Below are positions 9,651 to 17,822 of a stretch of DNA of 64,000 nucleotides, piece after piece (the first letter of the stretch is position 1; the number at the start of each line of letters is the position of its first letter). The stretch is from Oscillatoriales cyanobacterium M59_W2019_021 (GTDB taxonomy: Bacteria > Cyanobacteriota > Cyanobacteriia > Cyanobacteriales > Geitlerinemataceae). Made by a program: the position numbers and the translations under genes. The notes beneath the pieces are model-generated. The model worked only from the letters and a program-made list of their open reading frames with translations, ran no database searches and had not been told where the DNA came from. The DNA lies in the NCBI GenBank assembly GCA_015295945.1, contig DVED01000207.1:1-64000 (forward strand). Direction: 5' to 3'.

Positions 9651-9720
9651 CTCCCCAGCGGGAAATGCAGTCTTGGGGTCTCCCCAGCGGGAAATGCGGT
9701 CTTGGGGTCTCCCCAAGTGG
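9651..9720. repeat. 29-bp tandem repeat with GGGGAGAC core
   Basis: Two nearly identical 29-bp units (9651-9679 and 9680-9708, one mismatch) plus a partial third, preceded by a diverged half unit at about 9630-9650. Each unit junction contains CTTGGGGTCTCCCCAAG-like dyads that can form a 7-bp hairpin. The same family recurs at 13330-13390. It is non-coding; short open frames across it are artefacts of the repeat. Confidence 0.75.
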
Positions 9721-9750
9721 AGCAATTTCCCAAGACAATAACCAGCGTGC

Positions 9751-9790
9751 AAAAAAAATCAGCCTTCAAAGAACGGACTCGAAGGCTGAT
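9751..9790 (-). terminator. Rho-independent terminator of speD
   Basis: Perfect 10-bp inverted repeat ATCAGCCTTC (9758-9767) / GAAGGCTGAT (9781-9790) with a 13-nt loop. Read on the minus strand it is followed by eight T (the A run at 9751-9758). It lies 116 bp beyond the speD stop codon, in the right orientation to end that transcript. Confidence 0.8.
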
Positions 9791-9905
9791 ACATTTAAGG
9801 ATTTTAAGGATGGGTTTGGAAAGAGCGAGTGAGATTAAACTCCGAATGGGGCGTTGAGTTTAACCCTTCTAACTCTCCAATTTCCCAATTCGACGACCGA
9901 TCGGG

Positions 9906-10331
9906 CTATCGTTGCATGACGGGTTCAGCTTCGGACTGAAATGCCACCGCTTCCGGGTGAAAGCCCACATTGGCTGAGGGTGTACTGGGCTGGAATCCCC
10001 GAGGAACCTCCGTTGTCTTCACTTGCTGGGCTTGCAGCGCCTCTTTGAGAAACTTCAAGGCTTCTCGAGGGTTGCCTCGCCCGCAAAAGAAGATATCTGC
10101 CGCGAAATAACCAAATTCTGGCCAAGTGTGGATGGCGATGTGTGACTCGGCTAGGGTTGCTGTAGCGGTCACCCCATGTGGACTAAACTGATGAACACAC
10201 AAATCGATTAACGTCGCCCCACCTGCTGAAACCGCATCAATTAGCGCTTCACGGATACGCTCTGGATCGTTGAGAAGATCTTGGGGACATTGCCAAGCAT
10301 CAACAACCAGATGGGTTCCAAGTTGTTTCAT
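9906..10331 (-). CDS. speD: S-adenosylmethionine decarboxylase proenzyme
   Basis: Class 1B S-adenosylmethionine decarboxylase. It supplies decarboxylated SAM (aminopropyl donor) for spermidine synthesis. The proenzyme cleaves itself at the Ser of TLAESHIAIHTWPE, creating the pyruvoyl cofactor, and that motif is intact. GTHLVVDAW near the N-terminus and the YFAADIFFCGRGNP segment with the active-site Cys are also typical. The family core ends at about residue 120, and the last ~20 residues are a variable tail. I chose the ATG at 10331 (141 aa) because the longer frame starts at a TTG only three codons upstream. No spermidine synthase gene is adjacent. A clear terminator follows at 9751-9790. 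Confidence 0.93.
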   Translation of the reverse strand: MKQLGTHLVVDAWQCPQDLLNDPERIREALIDAVSAGGATLIDLCVHQFSPHGVTATATLAESHIAIHTWPEFGYFAADIFFCGRGNPREALKFLKEALQAQQVKTTEVPRGFQPSTPSANVGFHPEAVAFQSEAEPVMQR

Positions 10332-10743
10332 TCTTTTCAATTTACTCCGCAGTTAAACCTTTCTAATCATATCACGGTTTTCATCTGGCTTCAATCTCGA
10401 TCGCCCGGAACCGATCGACGGCTGCCTCTACTCCCCAGAAGGTTGAAAGCAGTCATCAAACGGGTTCGATTTGCAGGTTTTCGGGCGAAGACAAGTATCT
10501 GATGACAGATGCCTGCTATGCTCAACTCGAGAATCCGGTTGTTTTTTCTAGCTGGCAGTCTTGTCAAACCCCTCGATCCGTAGTGCTATAAAAGTAGTGC
10601 TATAAAAAGGTTACGAGCCAATGCCCATTCCCCGTTCTGTACAACCAACCCTCACCGAAAAATGCGCGACCCCAAACTCACGTAAAATGCGGTTTTTGTA
10701 GACCCTTTTCTCCAGAACGGAAACCGCTCTCCTTCAAATCCCT
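10332..10743. other. Intergenic region between divergent speD and the rim-like operon
   Basis: About 410 bp with no credible gene; the longest ATG frames are under 30 codons on the side facing the operon. It must hold both divergent promoters. The only distinct element is a tandem duplication at 10580-10607, listed separately. Confidence 0.6.
10580..10607 (+). promoter_or_regulatory. Tandem 14-bp duplication with two TATAAAA boxes
   Basis: GTAGTGCTATAAAA occurs twice head to tail (10580-10593 and 10594-10607). Each copy contains a -10-like TATAAA. The duplication lies about 140-165 bp before the start of the protease-rimK-hydrolase unit. It could provide two overlapping start sites or be a binding-site duplication. 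Promoter function is inferred; no good -35 element is apparent. Confidence 0.4.
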
Positions 10744-11223
10744 ATGACAGATCGACAAACGCCACTGCTCGGTTGGCGAGAGTGGGTAGCCTTGCCCGAT
10801 TTGGGCATTGCTGCTATCAAAGCTAAAATTGATACGGGCGCTCGTTCTTCGGCGCTTCATGCCTTTGCGGTTGAAACCTTTTCCCAAGGGGGCAAGGACA
10901 AAATCCGCTTCAAAGTTCATCCCCAGCAGCGCGATACGACTCAAATGACGATCGCCGAAGCTGACCTGCTTGATCGCCGCCAAGTCCGCAATTCAGGCGG
11001 TCGTGCGGAGTTGCGCTATACGATCTTGACGTCCGTCGAAATCGGGGAAATGCGCTGGTCGATCGAACTGACCTTGACCGATCGCGATGCCATGGGGTTT
11101 CGGATGCTGCTCGGTCGCCAAGCGATACGCGGTCGTTTTTGGGTCGATCCGGGTCGCTCGTTTTTACTCGGTTCCCACACCCAAACCCCACTCTTTACCG
11201 ATCGCTCAGAGTCAAAAGAATGA
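10744..11223 (+). CDS. RimK-linked retropepsin-like protease (ATP-dependent zinc protease family)
   Basis: A 159-residue protein of the PF05618 family, often annotated 'ATP-dependent zinc protease' and related to RimB. The family has a retropepsin-like fold. The hallmark [14 protein letters not shown] puts Asp30-Thr31-Gly32 in the aspartic-protease position, and [11 protein letters not shown] is the conserved C-terminal strand-helix motif. It has no signal peptide. Its stop codon overlaps the rimK start (ATGA at 11220-11223), so the two are translationally coupled. In other bacteria RimB-type proteases work with RimK in trimming or processing glutamate tails. That role is inferred here from gene order. 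Confidence 0.85.
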   Translation: MTDRQTPLLGWREWVALPDLGIAAIKAKIDTGARSSALHAFAVETFSQGGKDKIRFKVHPQQRDTTQMTIAEADLLDRRQVRNSGGRAELRYTILTSVEIGEMRWSIELTLTDRDAMGFRMLLGRQAIRGRFWVDPGRSFLLGSHTQTPLFTDRSESKE

Positions 11224-12125
11224 AAATTGCCATTTTATCTCGCGACGCCTCGCTGTACTCCACCAAGCGATTGAAGGAAGCTGGGGAACAGCGCGGTCAT
11301 GAAATGAAAATTATCGATCATCTGCGGTGTTACATGAATATTACCGCTCACCGACCCAGCATTATGTATCAGGGGAAACTTTTGGAAGATGTAGATGCGG
11401 TCATTCCCCGGATTGGCGCGTCGAATACGTTTTACGGAACGGCGGTGGTGCGCCAGTTTGAGATGATGGGGGTGTTTACAGCGAACGAATCCCAAGCGAT
11501 TTCTCGCTCTCGGGATAAACTCCGGTGCTTGCAGATTCTTGCCAAAGAAGGCATCGGTTTGCCCGTCACCGGTTTTGCCCATTCCACTCAAGATATTGAA
11601 GGGGTGATTAATATCGTCGGCGGTGCGCCTTTGGTGATCAAACTCTTAGAAGGAACTCAAGGAATCGGGGTGGTTTTAGCAGAAACCGATCAAGCGGCAA
11701 AATCCGTGATCGAAGCTTTTCGCGGGTTGGATGCCAATATCTTGGTTCAGGAATTTATTAAGGAAGCACAAGGGGCGGATTTGCGGTGTTTTGTCATCGA
11801 CGATAAAGTGGTGGGGTCGATGAAGCGGCAAGGCGCGCCGGGAGAATTTCGATCGAATTTGCATCGCGGGGGGAAAGCCGAAAAAATCAAATTGACCCCC
11901 GAAGAACGATCGACTGCCGTGCGTGCGGCAAAGGCGATGGGATTGAAGGTGGCGGGGGTGGATCTGCTGCGCTCCAACCACGGACCGGTGGTGATGGAAG
12001 TGAATTCTTCTCCGGGTTTGGAGGGAATCGAATCGGCAACGGGAATCGATATGGCGGGGAAAATTATCGAGTTTTTAGAGAAAAAATCTGATAAGGGAAA
12101 TTCGCGCGATCGCATTCCGTATTGA
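11220..12125 (+). CDS. rimK: RimK-type ATP-grasp ligase
   Basis: A 301-residue ATP-grasp ligase of the RimK family, which in Escherichia coli adds glutamate residues to the C-terminus of ribosomal protein S6 and can make poly-glutamate. The start is the ATG at 11220 (MKIAILSRD) that overlaps the protease stop codon; an upstream in-frame Met is inside the protease gene. Motifs: [20 protein letters not shown] (substrate loop), [19 protein letters not shown] (ATP loop), [20 protein letters not shown], and [15 protein letters not shown] (metal ligands). The full length and all ATP-grasp residues seem intact. The protein target in this organism is not known from the sequence. Confidence 0.92.
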   Translation: MKIAILSRDASLYSTKRLKEAGEQRGHEMKIIDHLRCYMNITAHRPSIMYQGKLLEDVDAVIPRIGASNTFYGTAVVRQFEMMGVFTANESQAISRSRDKLRCLQILAKEGIGLPVTGFAHSTQDIEGVINIVGGAPLVIKLLEGTQGIGVVLAETDQAAKSVIEAFRGLDANILVQEFIKEAQGADLRCFVIDDKVVGSMKRQGAPGEFRSNLHRGGKAEKIKLTPEERSTAVRAAKAMGLKVAGVDLLRSNHGPVVMEVNSSPGLEGIESATGIDMAGKIIEFLEKKSDKGNSRDRIPY

Positions 12126-12199
12126 TTTTGTGAGGGGTTAGCTTGATCGGAGATCGTTGTAAAATGCAATCTCATCCTTTCGAGATCGATCACGCCACT

Positions 12200-13141
12200 A
12201 TGATAAAAATTGGAGGAGTTGAAATACCCCTTGCCCAGCAACAACAACTCGAACTTCCCGTCGCGCGTTTGCCCACCCAAACCTTACTCTCCCTACCCGT
12301 AACGGTCATTAATGGCAAAGCCGAAGGTCCAATTTTGTGGTTGAGCGCGGCAATTCACGGCGACGAAATTAACGGGGTGGAAATTATCCGGCAAGTTTTG
12401 CGGCGGGTTTCGCCTGCCGAACTGACCGGAACATTAATTGCCGTACCGATCGTCAATATTTACGGCTTTATCGAACAATCTCGCTATTTGCCCGATCGTC
12501 GCGATCTCAATCGATCGTTTCCGGGTTCTCCGCGCGGTTCTCTCGCCTCTCGACTGGCTCATTTGTTTATGGAGGAAGTGGTGCGCCGATCGACCCACGG
12601 CATCGACTTGCACACCGCCACCGACGGTCGCAGCAATCTCCCGCAAATTCGGGCAAACTTGCGCGATCCCGAAACCTATCGCTGCGCGCAAGCCTTTGGT
12701 GCTCCGATTGCCATCCATTCGACGATGCGAGATGGTTCGCTGCGACAGGCGGCAACCCAGGAAGGGATTCCCATTTTGCTGTATGAGGGAGGGGAGGCGT
12801 TGCGGTTCGATCGCCTCGCGATCGAGATCGGCGTCGAAGGTATTTTGCGGGTCATGGAAAATTTGGGAATGTATCAGTTGTCCGACAATTTGCCTTTGAA
12901 AGGGTCGATCGAAATCGAATCGACTCAATGGGTGAGAGCGCCTCGGAGCGGCATTTTATTATTAGAGATCGAATTGGGTCAACGGGTTCGGAAAAAGGAA
13001 GTTTTAGGGACGATCGTCGATGCGTTTGGGAATGTGAATGCGAAAGTGTATTCCCCCTGTCACGGGATGACGATCGGTCTGACTAAAAATCCACTGGTCA
13101 ATCAAGGGAATGGGATCGTTCATTTGGCACAATTGGAATGA
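12200..13141 (+). CDS. Succinylglutamate desuccinylase / aspartoacylase family hydrolase
   Basis: Zn-dependent carboxypeptidase-like amidohydrolase of the AstE/AspA family (313 aa from the ATG at 12200). Metal and catalytic motifs are present: AAIHGDEINGVEIIR (His and Glu ligands), SRYLPDRRDLNRSFPG (substrate Arg), HGIDLHTATDG (second His) and ILLYEGGEAL (catalytic Glu). The C-terminal ~80 residues form the biotinyl-like beta domain seen in this family (IVDAFGNVNAKVYSP). A longer frame begins at 12143, but MIKIGG fits the family N-terminus and follows rimK by 74 bp. The ligase-protease-hydrolase gene set suggests addition and removal of an acylated or glutamyl modification; this is inference. 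Confidence 0.87.
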   Translation: MIKIGGVEIPLAQQQQLELPVARLPTQTLLSLPVTVINGKAEGPILWLSAAIHGDEINGVEIIRQVLRRVSPAELTGTLIAVPIVNIYGFIEQSRYLPDRRDLNRSFPGSPRGSLASRLAHLFMEEVVRRSTHGIDLHTATDGRSNLPQIRANLRDPETYRCAQAFGAPIAIHSTMRDGSLRQAATQEGIPILLYEGGEALRFDRLAIEIGVEGILRVMENLGMYQLSDNLPLKGSIEIESTQWVRAPRSGILLLEIELGQRVRKKEVLGTIVDAFGNVNAKVYSPCHGMTIGLTKNPLVNQGNGIVHLAQLE

Positions 13142-13194
13142 GTTTGAAGGCAGAGGGCAGAAGGTAATAAATCAGGGGGAGAAAAAAGTCAATG

Positions 13195-13239
13195 AAGGCA
13201 GAAGGCAGGAGGCAGAAGGCAGAAGGCAGAAGGCAGAAG
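13195..13239. repeat. GGCAGAA heptanucleotide tandem repeat
   Basis: About six head-to-tail copies of the 7-mer GGCAGAA (one copy with A-to-G), after the hydrolase gene. A second tract of the same 7-mer lies at 54668-54701. The reading frame that crosses it is low complexity and not credible as a gene. Confidence 0.8.
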
Positions 13240-13329
13240 CTTGAACTTCCACCAAAAACTTTTCCCCTTAAAAGGGGAGGCTTGTACCGGGTTGGCTTTG
13301 GTGACCCTTCGGGTTCAACAGTCGCTTAT

Positions 13330-13440
13330 GGGGGAGACACGCCATTTGCTCAACTTGGGGAGACCCCAAGACCTCAATGGCTCCCCAGTGACCAACAACA
13401 ACTAACCCCATCACAAACCCCAAACCCCAAACCCCAAACA
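13330..13440. repeat. GGGGAGAC hairpin repeat followed by CAAACCC tandem repeat
   Basis: At 13330-13390 a copy of the family seen at 9651-9720, containing CTTGGGGAGACCCCAAG, a 7-bp perfect dyad. At 13413-13440 nearly four tandem copies of CAAACCC follow. Both lie just beyond the 3' end of the ABC transporter gene. They fill the roughly 300-bp gap after 13141 together with the GGCAGAA tract. Confidence 0.7.
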
Positions 13441-13446
13441 AATAGT

Positions 13447-15264
13447 TTAAGCTAATAAATCTCCCGATTCCGAGAGGGAATGCAAGCGGCGATATAACCC
13501 TTTTTGGGCTAGAAGTTCTTCGTGATTTCCCACTTCGATAATTTTTCCAGAATCGAGAACGACAATTTGATCGGCATCGCGCACGGTGCTGAGACGGTGA
13601 GCGATAACGATCGTCGTGCGAGTCCCAAAAACCGATCGCATTGCCAGTTGGATCGATCGCTCGGATTCGTAATCTAAACTCGAGGTGGCTTCGTCGAAAA
13701 CCAAGACATCCGGATCGATAATTAACGATCGCGCAATTCCCAAACGCTGGCGCTGTCCTCCCGACAATCGCATTCCGCGCTCGCCAACAACGGTATAGTA
13801 ACCATTGGGAAAATCGGAAACAAATCGATCGACTCGGGCAATTTCGCAGGCTTTTTCTACTTGCGAAAAACTGGCGTGAGGATTGCCATAGGTAAGGTTA
13901 TCTAACAGCGTACCGTTAAAAACATCTACTTCTTGATGGACGATCGCCAAACGCTTGCGGTATTGAGTAATATCGAGGGTTGAAATATCTTCTTCATCGA
14001 TTAAAATGCGACCGGAGGTCGGCTCGAAATACCGAAATAAGAGTTTGACCAACGTGGATTTTCCCGAACCGGAGCGACCGACGATCGCGACGGTTTGATA
14101 GGGTTCTATGAGTAAATTTAGATCTCGTAAAACTGGACGATCGCCATCGTAACCGAAGCTTAAGTTTTCGAGTTGAATTTTACCCGTAAACCGATAGGAA
14201 GTTGCCTTCTGAGAAGGGACTGCCAAACTCACGGCATCGGTTCCGTCGGGTTTTTGCATGAATTGGTGAAATCGGATCATAGACGCATATCGACGAGCGA
14301 AGACTTCCGCTAAGGCGCTAATCGGTTCGAGTTCGGCATATGCCATGCTAGAAACCGTTAGTGCTGTGACAAAATATCCCAAGGAAATGCGATCGCCAAT
14401 GGTGGCTAACAAGGTTGCTACTAACACACCAAACATACTCAGTTGAATGACTGATCGCTGCCACATTTCTAAATGAATATAACTGCGATGAATCCGGTTG
14501 ATAATCACCTGATATTCTCGCTCGAGACGCTGTTGTTGGCGCTTGAGTTCGGTGGCTTCCGTTGCAAAGGCTTTGACGGTTTTGATGTTAGTGATAATTT
14601 CAGAAGTTCGACTTTCGGTATTTTCCATATACTTCTCAAGCGCTTCTTCCTTACGGATAATCGCTCGCAAGTTTTTCAGGGTAAACCCGAGAATCAGGAC
14701 AAAAGAGATGAAAAAGGCGATCGCGATGCGGGTCTCGATAATCCACAAGACGACAAAAATACCCGAAACTCGAACGAGTTTGGGAATCAGTTGTCCGGCA
14801 ATTTCGGGATACGTCCACGTATGGTTCGCCAGTCCCCTCGCCACTCGTCCGGCAATGCGTCCGGGGTTGTTTTCTTCATAAAAGGCTAAGGGTAAATTGA
14901 GGATTTTGGAAATCACTTCTCCGGAGCGATCGCGTCGCGCTGCCATAGCGATAACCCAGTGAAACCAGTTGGCAAACCAAGGCTGTGCGGGCGCTCGAAC
15001 GACCGTTACCAAGAAAATCAAGCCGAGTAATATGCCCAAATTTAAGGTAGAATTATGGGGCAAACTTATAAAGTTGGCAAGATTACCTCCCAAAATTTGC
15101 AAAGGTTTGTCGATGGGGCGATCGGAGAGAACGTTGAGAATTTGTCCGATGGCGTAAGGAACTACTAAATCGAGCAGTTCAAATACGCTAGATGCGGTAA
15201 TACTAAAGATCGCAACTCGCCAATAGTTGCGAAAGTACCTGAGAATATCTCGAATGGAAGACAT
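13447..15264 (-). CDS. ABC exporter, fused permease and ATPase
   Basis: A 605-residue half-transporter of the ABC type IV exporter class, likely a homodimer moving a hydrophobic or peptide substrate across the cytoplasmic membrane. The N-terminal ~330 residues form the six-helix permease (hydrophobic spans near 20-45, 75-95, 160-200 and 275-300). The ATPase domain has Walker A VGRSGSGKST (~395), signature LSGGQRQRLGIAR (~500), Walker B VLVFDEATSSLD (~520) and the switch IVIAHRLSTV. I chose the ATG at 15264 (MSSIRDILRYF). The extension to 15300 runs into repeat-like sequence. No dedicated substrate gene is adjacent, so the cargo is unknown. Confidence 0.88.
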   Translation of the reverse strand: MSSIRDILRYFRNYWRVAIFSITASSVFELLDLVVPYAIGQILNVLSDRPIDKPLQILGGNLANFISLPHNSTLNLGILLGLIFLVTVVRAPAQPWFANWFHWVIAMAARRDRSGEVISKILNLPLAFYEENNPGRIAGRVARGLANHTWTYPEIAGQLIPKLVRVSGIFVVLWIIETRIAIAFFISFVLILGFTLKNLRAIIRKEEALEKYMENTESRTSEIITNIKTVKAFATEATELKRQQQRLEREYQVIINRIHRSYIHLEMWQRSVIQLSMFGVLVATLLATIGDRISLGYFVTALTVSSMAYAELEPISALAEVFARRYASMIRFHQFMQKPDGTDAVSLAVPSQKATSYRFTGKIQLENLSFGYDGDRPVLRDLNLLIEPYQTVAIVGRSGSGKSTLVKLLFRYFEPTSGRILIDEEDISTLDITQYRKRLAIVHQEVDVFNGTLLDNLTYGNPHASFSQVEKACEIARVDRFVSDFPNGYYTVVGERGMRLSGGQRQRLGIARSLIIDPDVLVFDEATSSLDYESERSIQLAMRSVFGTRTTIVIAHRLSTVRDADQIVVLDSGKIIEVGNHEELLAQKGLYRRLHSLSESGDLLA

Positions 15265-15544
15265 TACATTCTCGGGCAAACTGCACCGCAGTTTGCCCAC
15301 CTCGGTAGATGACTTTGTAGTATAAAATTATAGCATGCTACAAAATCGAATTGCCAACGGGCGATCGTATTGAGGAGAAGCTCGATCGCGACACCATAGC
15401 ATTTCTCATTGGGATGCGGTACGTTTGGGAGGCGGGTTTGGATAACGGTTTGACGACAAGTTAACTTCAAGTTCGTTCGGATAAACTCGCACCTACTGGA
15501 TCTGTCCCTGACTCACCTGAAATACCCACAACCGTTCCCCATCC

Positions 15545-16792
15545 ATGACTGCTGAAATTATCTGCGTCGGCACCGAACTCCTCCTCGGAGATATCCTCAA
15601 CGACAACGCCCGATATCTCGCCCGAGAACTAGCTGCCTTGGGCATTCCCCACTACTATCAAACCGTTGTCGGAGACAATAGAGATCGGCTCAAGCACGTT
15701 CTCGACATTGCCACCAGGCGATCGCAACTACTGATTTTCACAGGCGGATTGGGACCGACACCAGACGACTTAACCACGGAAACCCTAGCAGACTTCTTCG
15801 GCGTTCCCCTCATCGAACGTCCGGAAATCCTAGCCGATATCGCCGAAAAATTCGCCCGTCGGGGGCGGCAAATGTCCCCCAGCAATCGCAAACAAGCTCT
15901 GTTGCCCCAAGGCGCGGAAATCTTAACCAATCCCATCGGCAGCGCCCCCGGCATCATCTGGCAACCGCGCCCGTCGCTGACCCTTCTCACGTTTCCCGGC
16001 GTTCCCAGCGAGATGCACCGGATGTGGCAGGAGATCGCGATTCCCTATTTAAAAACTCAGGGATGGGGTCGAAATATTTTGGTCAGTCGGACGCTCAAAT
16101 TCTGGGGCATAGGGGAATCCGTGCTAGCCGAGAAAGCCGGTTCTCTCCTCGATTCGACCAATCCTACCGTTGCTCCCTATGCCAACCTAGGAGAGGTGAA
16201 ATTGCGGGTTTGCGCGCGGGCAGCTTCGGCGGAGGAGGCAGAAGCATTAATCGCCCCCGTCGAACAACAATTACAAGAGATGAGCGGGCATTACTGCTTC
16301 GGTCGCGATGAAGATACCCTGGCGACAGCAGTGGGTCGATTGCTGTTGGAAACTGGCGAAACGGTGGGAGTAGCAGAATCCTGTACGGGAGGAGGTTTGG
16401 GGCGGATGCTGACGGAGGTTCCCGGCAGTTCGCACTATTTTTGGGGCGGCGTCATCGCCTACGATAATCGCGTTAAGATTGGCTTGCTCGATGTCAGTCC
16501 CGAGGATTTAGAAACCCACGGTGCGGTCTCCCACGAGGTGGCTCGCCAAATGGCAGCCGGAGTTCGCCATCGGTTGGGGACGAGTTGGGGACTCAGTATT
16601 ACGGGGATTGCCGGTCCCGATGGCGGTACGGACGCCAAACCCGTGGGGTTAGTTTATATCGGTTTAGCCAGTCCCGACGGCAGCGTCACCAGTGCCGAAT
16701 ACCGATTCGGCGAAACGCGATCGCGCGATTGGATTCGCCACGTCAGCGCCTGTAGCGCCCTGGATCTGCTGCGGAATGCACTGTTGCGATAG
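15545..16792 (+). CDS. cinA: CinA family protein (ADP-ribose pyrophosphatase / NMN amidohydrolase)
   Basis: A 415-residue full-length CinA. The N-terminal molybdopterin-binding-like domain (MTAEIICVGTELLLGDILND; FTGGLGPTPDDLTTE) carries the COG1058 ADP-ribose pyrophosphatase region. The C-terminal PncC domain (~255-415) has the NMN deamidase signature VGVAESCTGGGLGRMLTEVP and SITGIAGPDGGT. The family recycles NMN from NAD metabolism and DNA ligase reactions. It is a single gene, with the ATG at 15545 in a pyrimidine-rich context. The ~280 bp before it contain a short AT-rich stretch and no other gene. Confidence 0.93.
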   Translation: MTAEIICVGTELLLGDILNDNARYLARELAALGIPHYYQTVVGDNRDRLKHVLDIATRRSQLLIFTGGLGPTPDDLTTETLADFFGVPLIERPEILADIAEKFARRGRQMSPSNRKQALLPQGAEILTNPIGSAPGIIWQPRPSLTLLTFPGVPSEMHRMWQEIAIPYLKTQGWGRNILVSRTLKFWGIGESVLAEKAGSLLDSTNPTVAPYANLGEVKLRVCARAASAEEAEALIAPVEQQLQEMSGHYCFGRDEDTLATAVGRLLLETGETVGVAESCTGGGLGRMLTEVPGSSHYFWGGVIAYDNRVKIGLLDVSPEDLETHGAVSHEVARQMAAGVRHRLGTSWGLSITGIAGPDGGTDAKPVGLVYIGLASPDGSVTSAEYRFGETRSRDWIRHVSACSALDLLRNALLR

Positions 16793-16805
16793 TTATGTGG
16801 GGTTG

Positions 16806-16910
16806 GTCATTCGTCATTCGTCATTGGGAGAGTTGCTAGTGGCTAGTTGCCAAGAACTAAATATCTGACAACTGTCTTCTTCCCCTGCTCCCCCTGCTCC
16901 CCCTGCTCCC
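16806..16910. repeat. Two intergenic tandem repeats (TCATTCG and CCCCTGCTC)
   Basis: GTCATTCGTCATTCGTCATT at 16806-16825 is a 7-mer repeat. Three copies of the 9-mer CCCCTGCTC follow at 16882-16910. Both are in the ~320-bp gap after cinA. Strings related to the second recur near 52545 and 60060. Confidence 0.75.
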
Positions 16911-16989
16911 CTCTCGAACCTTTAGCGAGATTCTAAAGAAAAAATAAAGGCGATCTACAAATTATACGGGGATCAGTTGACATTTGGGT

Positions 16990-17017
16990 TTGACTATTTG
17001 AAATTATTCGTTATGAT
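16990..17017 (+). promoter_or_regulatory. Sigma70-type promoter for the 44-aa ORF and aroQ
   Basis: TTGACT (16990-16995), a 16-bp spacer and TATGAT (17012-17017). The predicted start site is near 17024. The resulting ~90-nt leader holds an 8-bp inverted repeat CTGCGATC/GATCGCAG (17040-17057) with a 2-nt gap, and an AAGGAG ribosome site at 17099-17104 in front of the small ORF. Confidence 0.6.
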
Positions 17018-17115
17018 TAATACATATCGCTAGGATCTGCTGCGATCTCGATCGCAGGTTATCCGGACTACGGATCGAGAGCAGCAAAGATTGCACGCAA
17101 GGAGCTATCCGATCG

Positions 17116-17250
17116 ATGGACTATATTGATACGATTTTAGAGAAAATGAAAGAATGGGCGCGTCGGCTTCTGGAAGCCTTGTTGGGTCCTGAAGGTCAGC
17201 CCGAACCCGAACCGATTCCCATCCCAGTTCACGATCGCCGGAGTCGCTAA
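17116..17250 (+). CDS. Small conserved-looking protein (44 aa)
   Basis: A 44-codon ORF with a strong ribosome site (AAGGAG, 12 nt before the ATG) and its own promoter. The N-terminal half, MDYIDTILEKMKEWARRLLE, is a clear amphipathic helix. The second half is an extended Pro/Glu stretch (GQPEPEPIPIPVHD) ending in RRSR. No Cys and no membrane segment. I have an impression that similar short proteins occur in other cyanobacteria but cannot prove it here. It ends 21 nt before aroQ in the same frame, so the two are probably co-transcribed and may be translationally coupled. Function unknown. Confidence 0.7.
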   Translation: MDYIDTILEKMKEWARRLLEALLGPEGQPEPEPIPIPVHDRRSR

Positions 17251-17271
17251 TTCTCTTAGATTTCATTCATC

Positions 17272-17751
17272 TTGCCAGCGACCTTGGAATCCAACCATCG
17301 GCTCAGTATTTTAGTCATTCACGGACCGAACCTCAACCTGCTCGGTCAGCGCGAACCTGGAATCTATGGTTCCGTAACCCTATCAGATATTAACGAATCG
17401 CTTAAAAGCGAAGCTAAATCCCTCGGGGTGAAGATTACAACCATGCAATCCAACCACGAGGGAGATTTAGTCAACGCGATTCAGTCGGCGCTGGGAAGTT
17501 GTGACGGATTGTTGATCAATGCCGGAGCCTATACCCATACCAGCGTTGCCATTCGCGATGCGATTTCTGCCGTCAACTTGCCGACGGTAGAAGTGCATTT
17601 GAGCAATATTTACCGCCGCGAATCGTTCCGCCATCACTCCTACATTGCCCCTGTGGCGATCGGGCAGATTAGCGGATTTGGCGATCGCAGTTACATATTG
17701 GGATTGCACGCATTGACTCACTATATCAAGCAAATGGAAAAATCGGGGTGA
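17272..17751 (+). CDS. aroQ: 3-dehydroquinate dehydratase, type II
   Basis: Type II dehydroquinase, the third step of the shikimate pathway; a dodecameric cytosolic enzyme. Motifs: [21 protein letters not shown] (catalytic Tyr), [51 protein letters not shown] (catalytic His and Arg). It is about 150 residues, as usual. There is no ATG between the upstream TAA (17248-17250) and the first motif. The likely starts are TTG at 17272 or TTG at 17284, with no convincing ribosome site, which fits coupling to the preceding 44-aa ORF. Confidence 0.93.
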   Translation: MPATLESNHRLSILVIHGPNLNLLGQREPGIYGSVTLSDINESLKSEAKSLGVKITTMQSNHEGDLVNAIQSALGSCDGLLINAGAYTHTSVAIRDAISAVNLPTVEVHLSNIYRRESFRHHSYIAPVAIGQISGFGDRSYILGLHALTHYIKQMEKSG

Positions 17752-17822
17752 TAATGGGTTTTAATGCTGCCACTTTTTAAAGTGTCACATTTTCTACCGT
17801 CACGGGATTGCGACAGTTGCCC

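Noticed and set aside
13192-13455. 87-codon frame through the GGCAGAA repeats
   Set aside because: Translation is low-complexity KAEGRRQ repeats followed by repeat-derived sequence; it arises from tandem DNA repeats.
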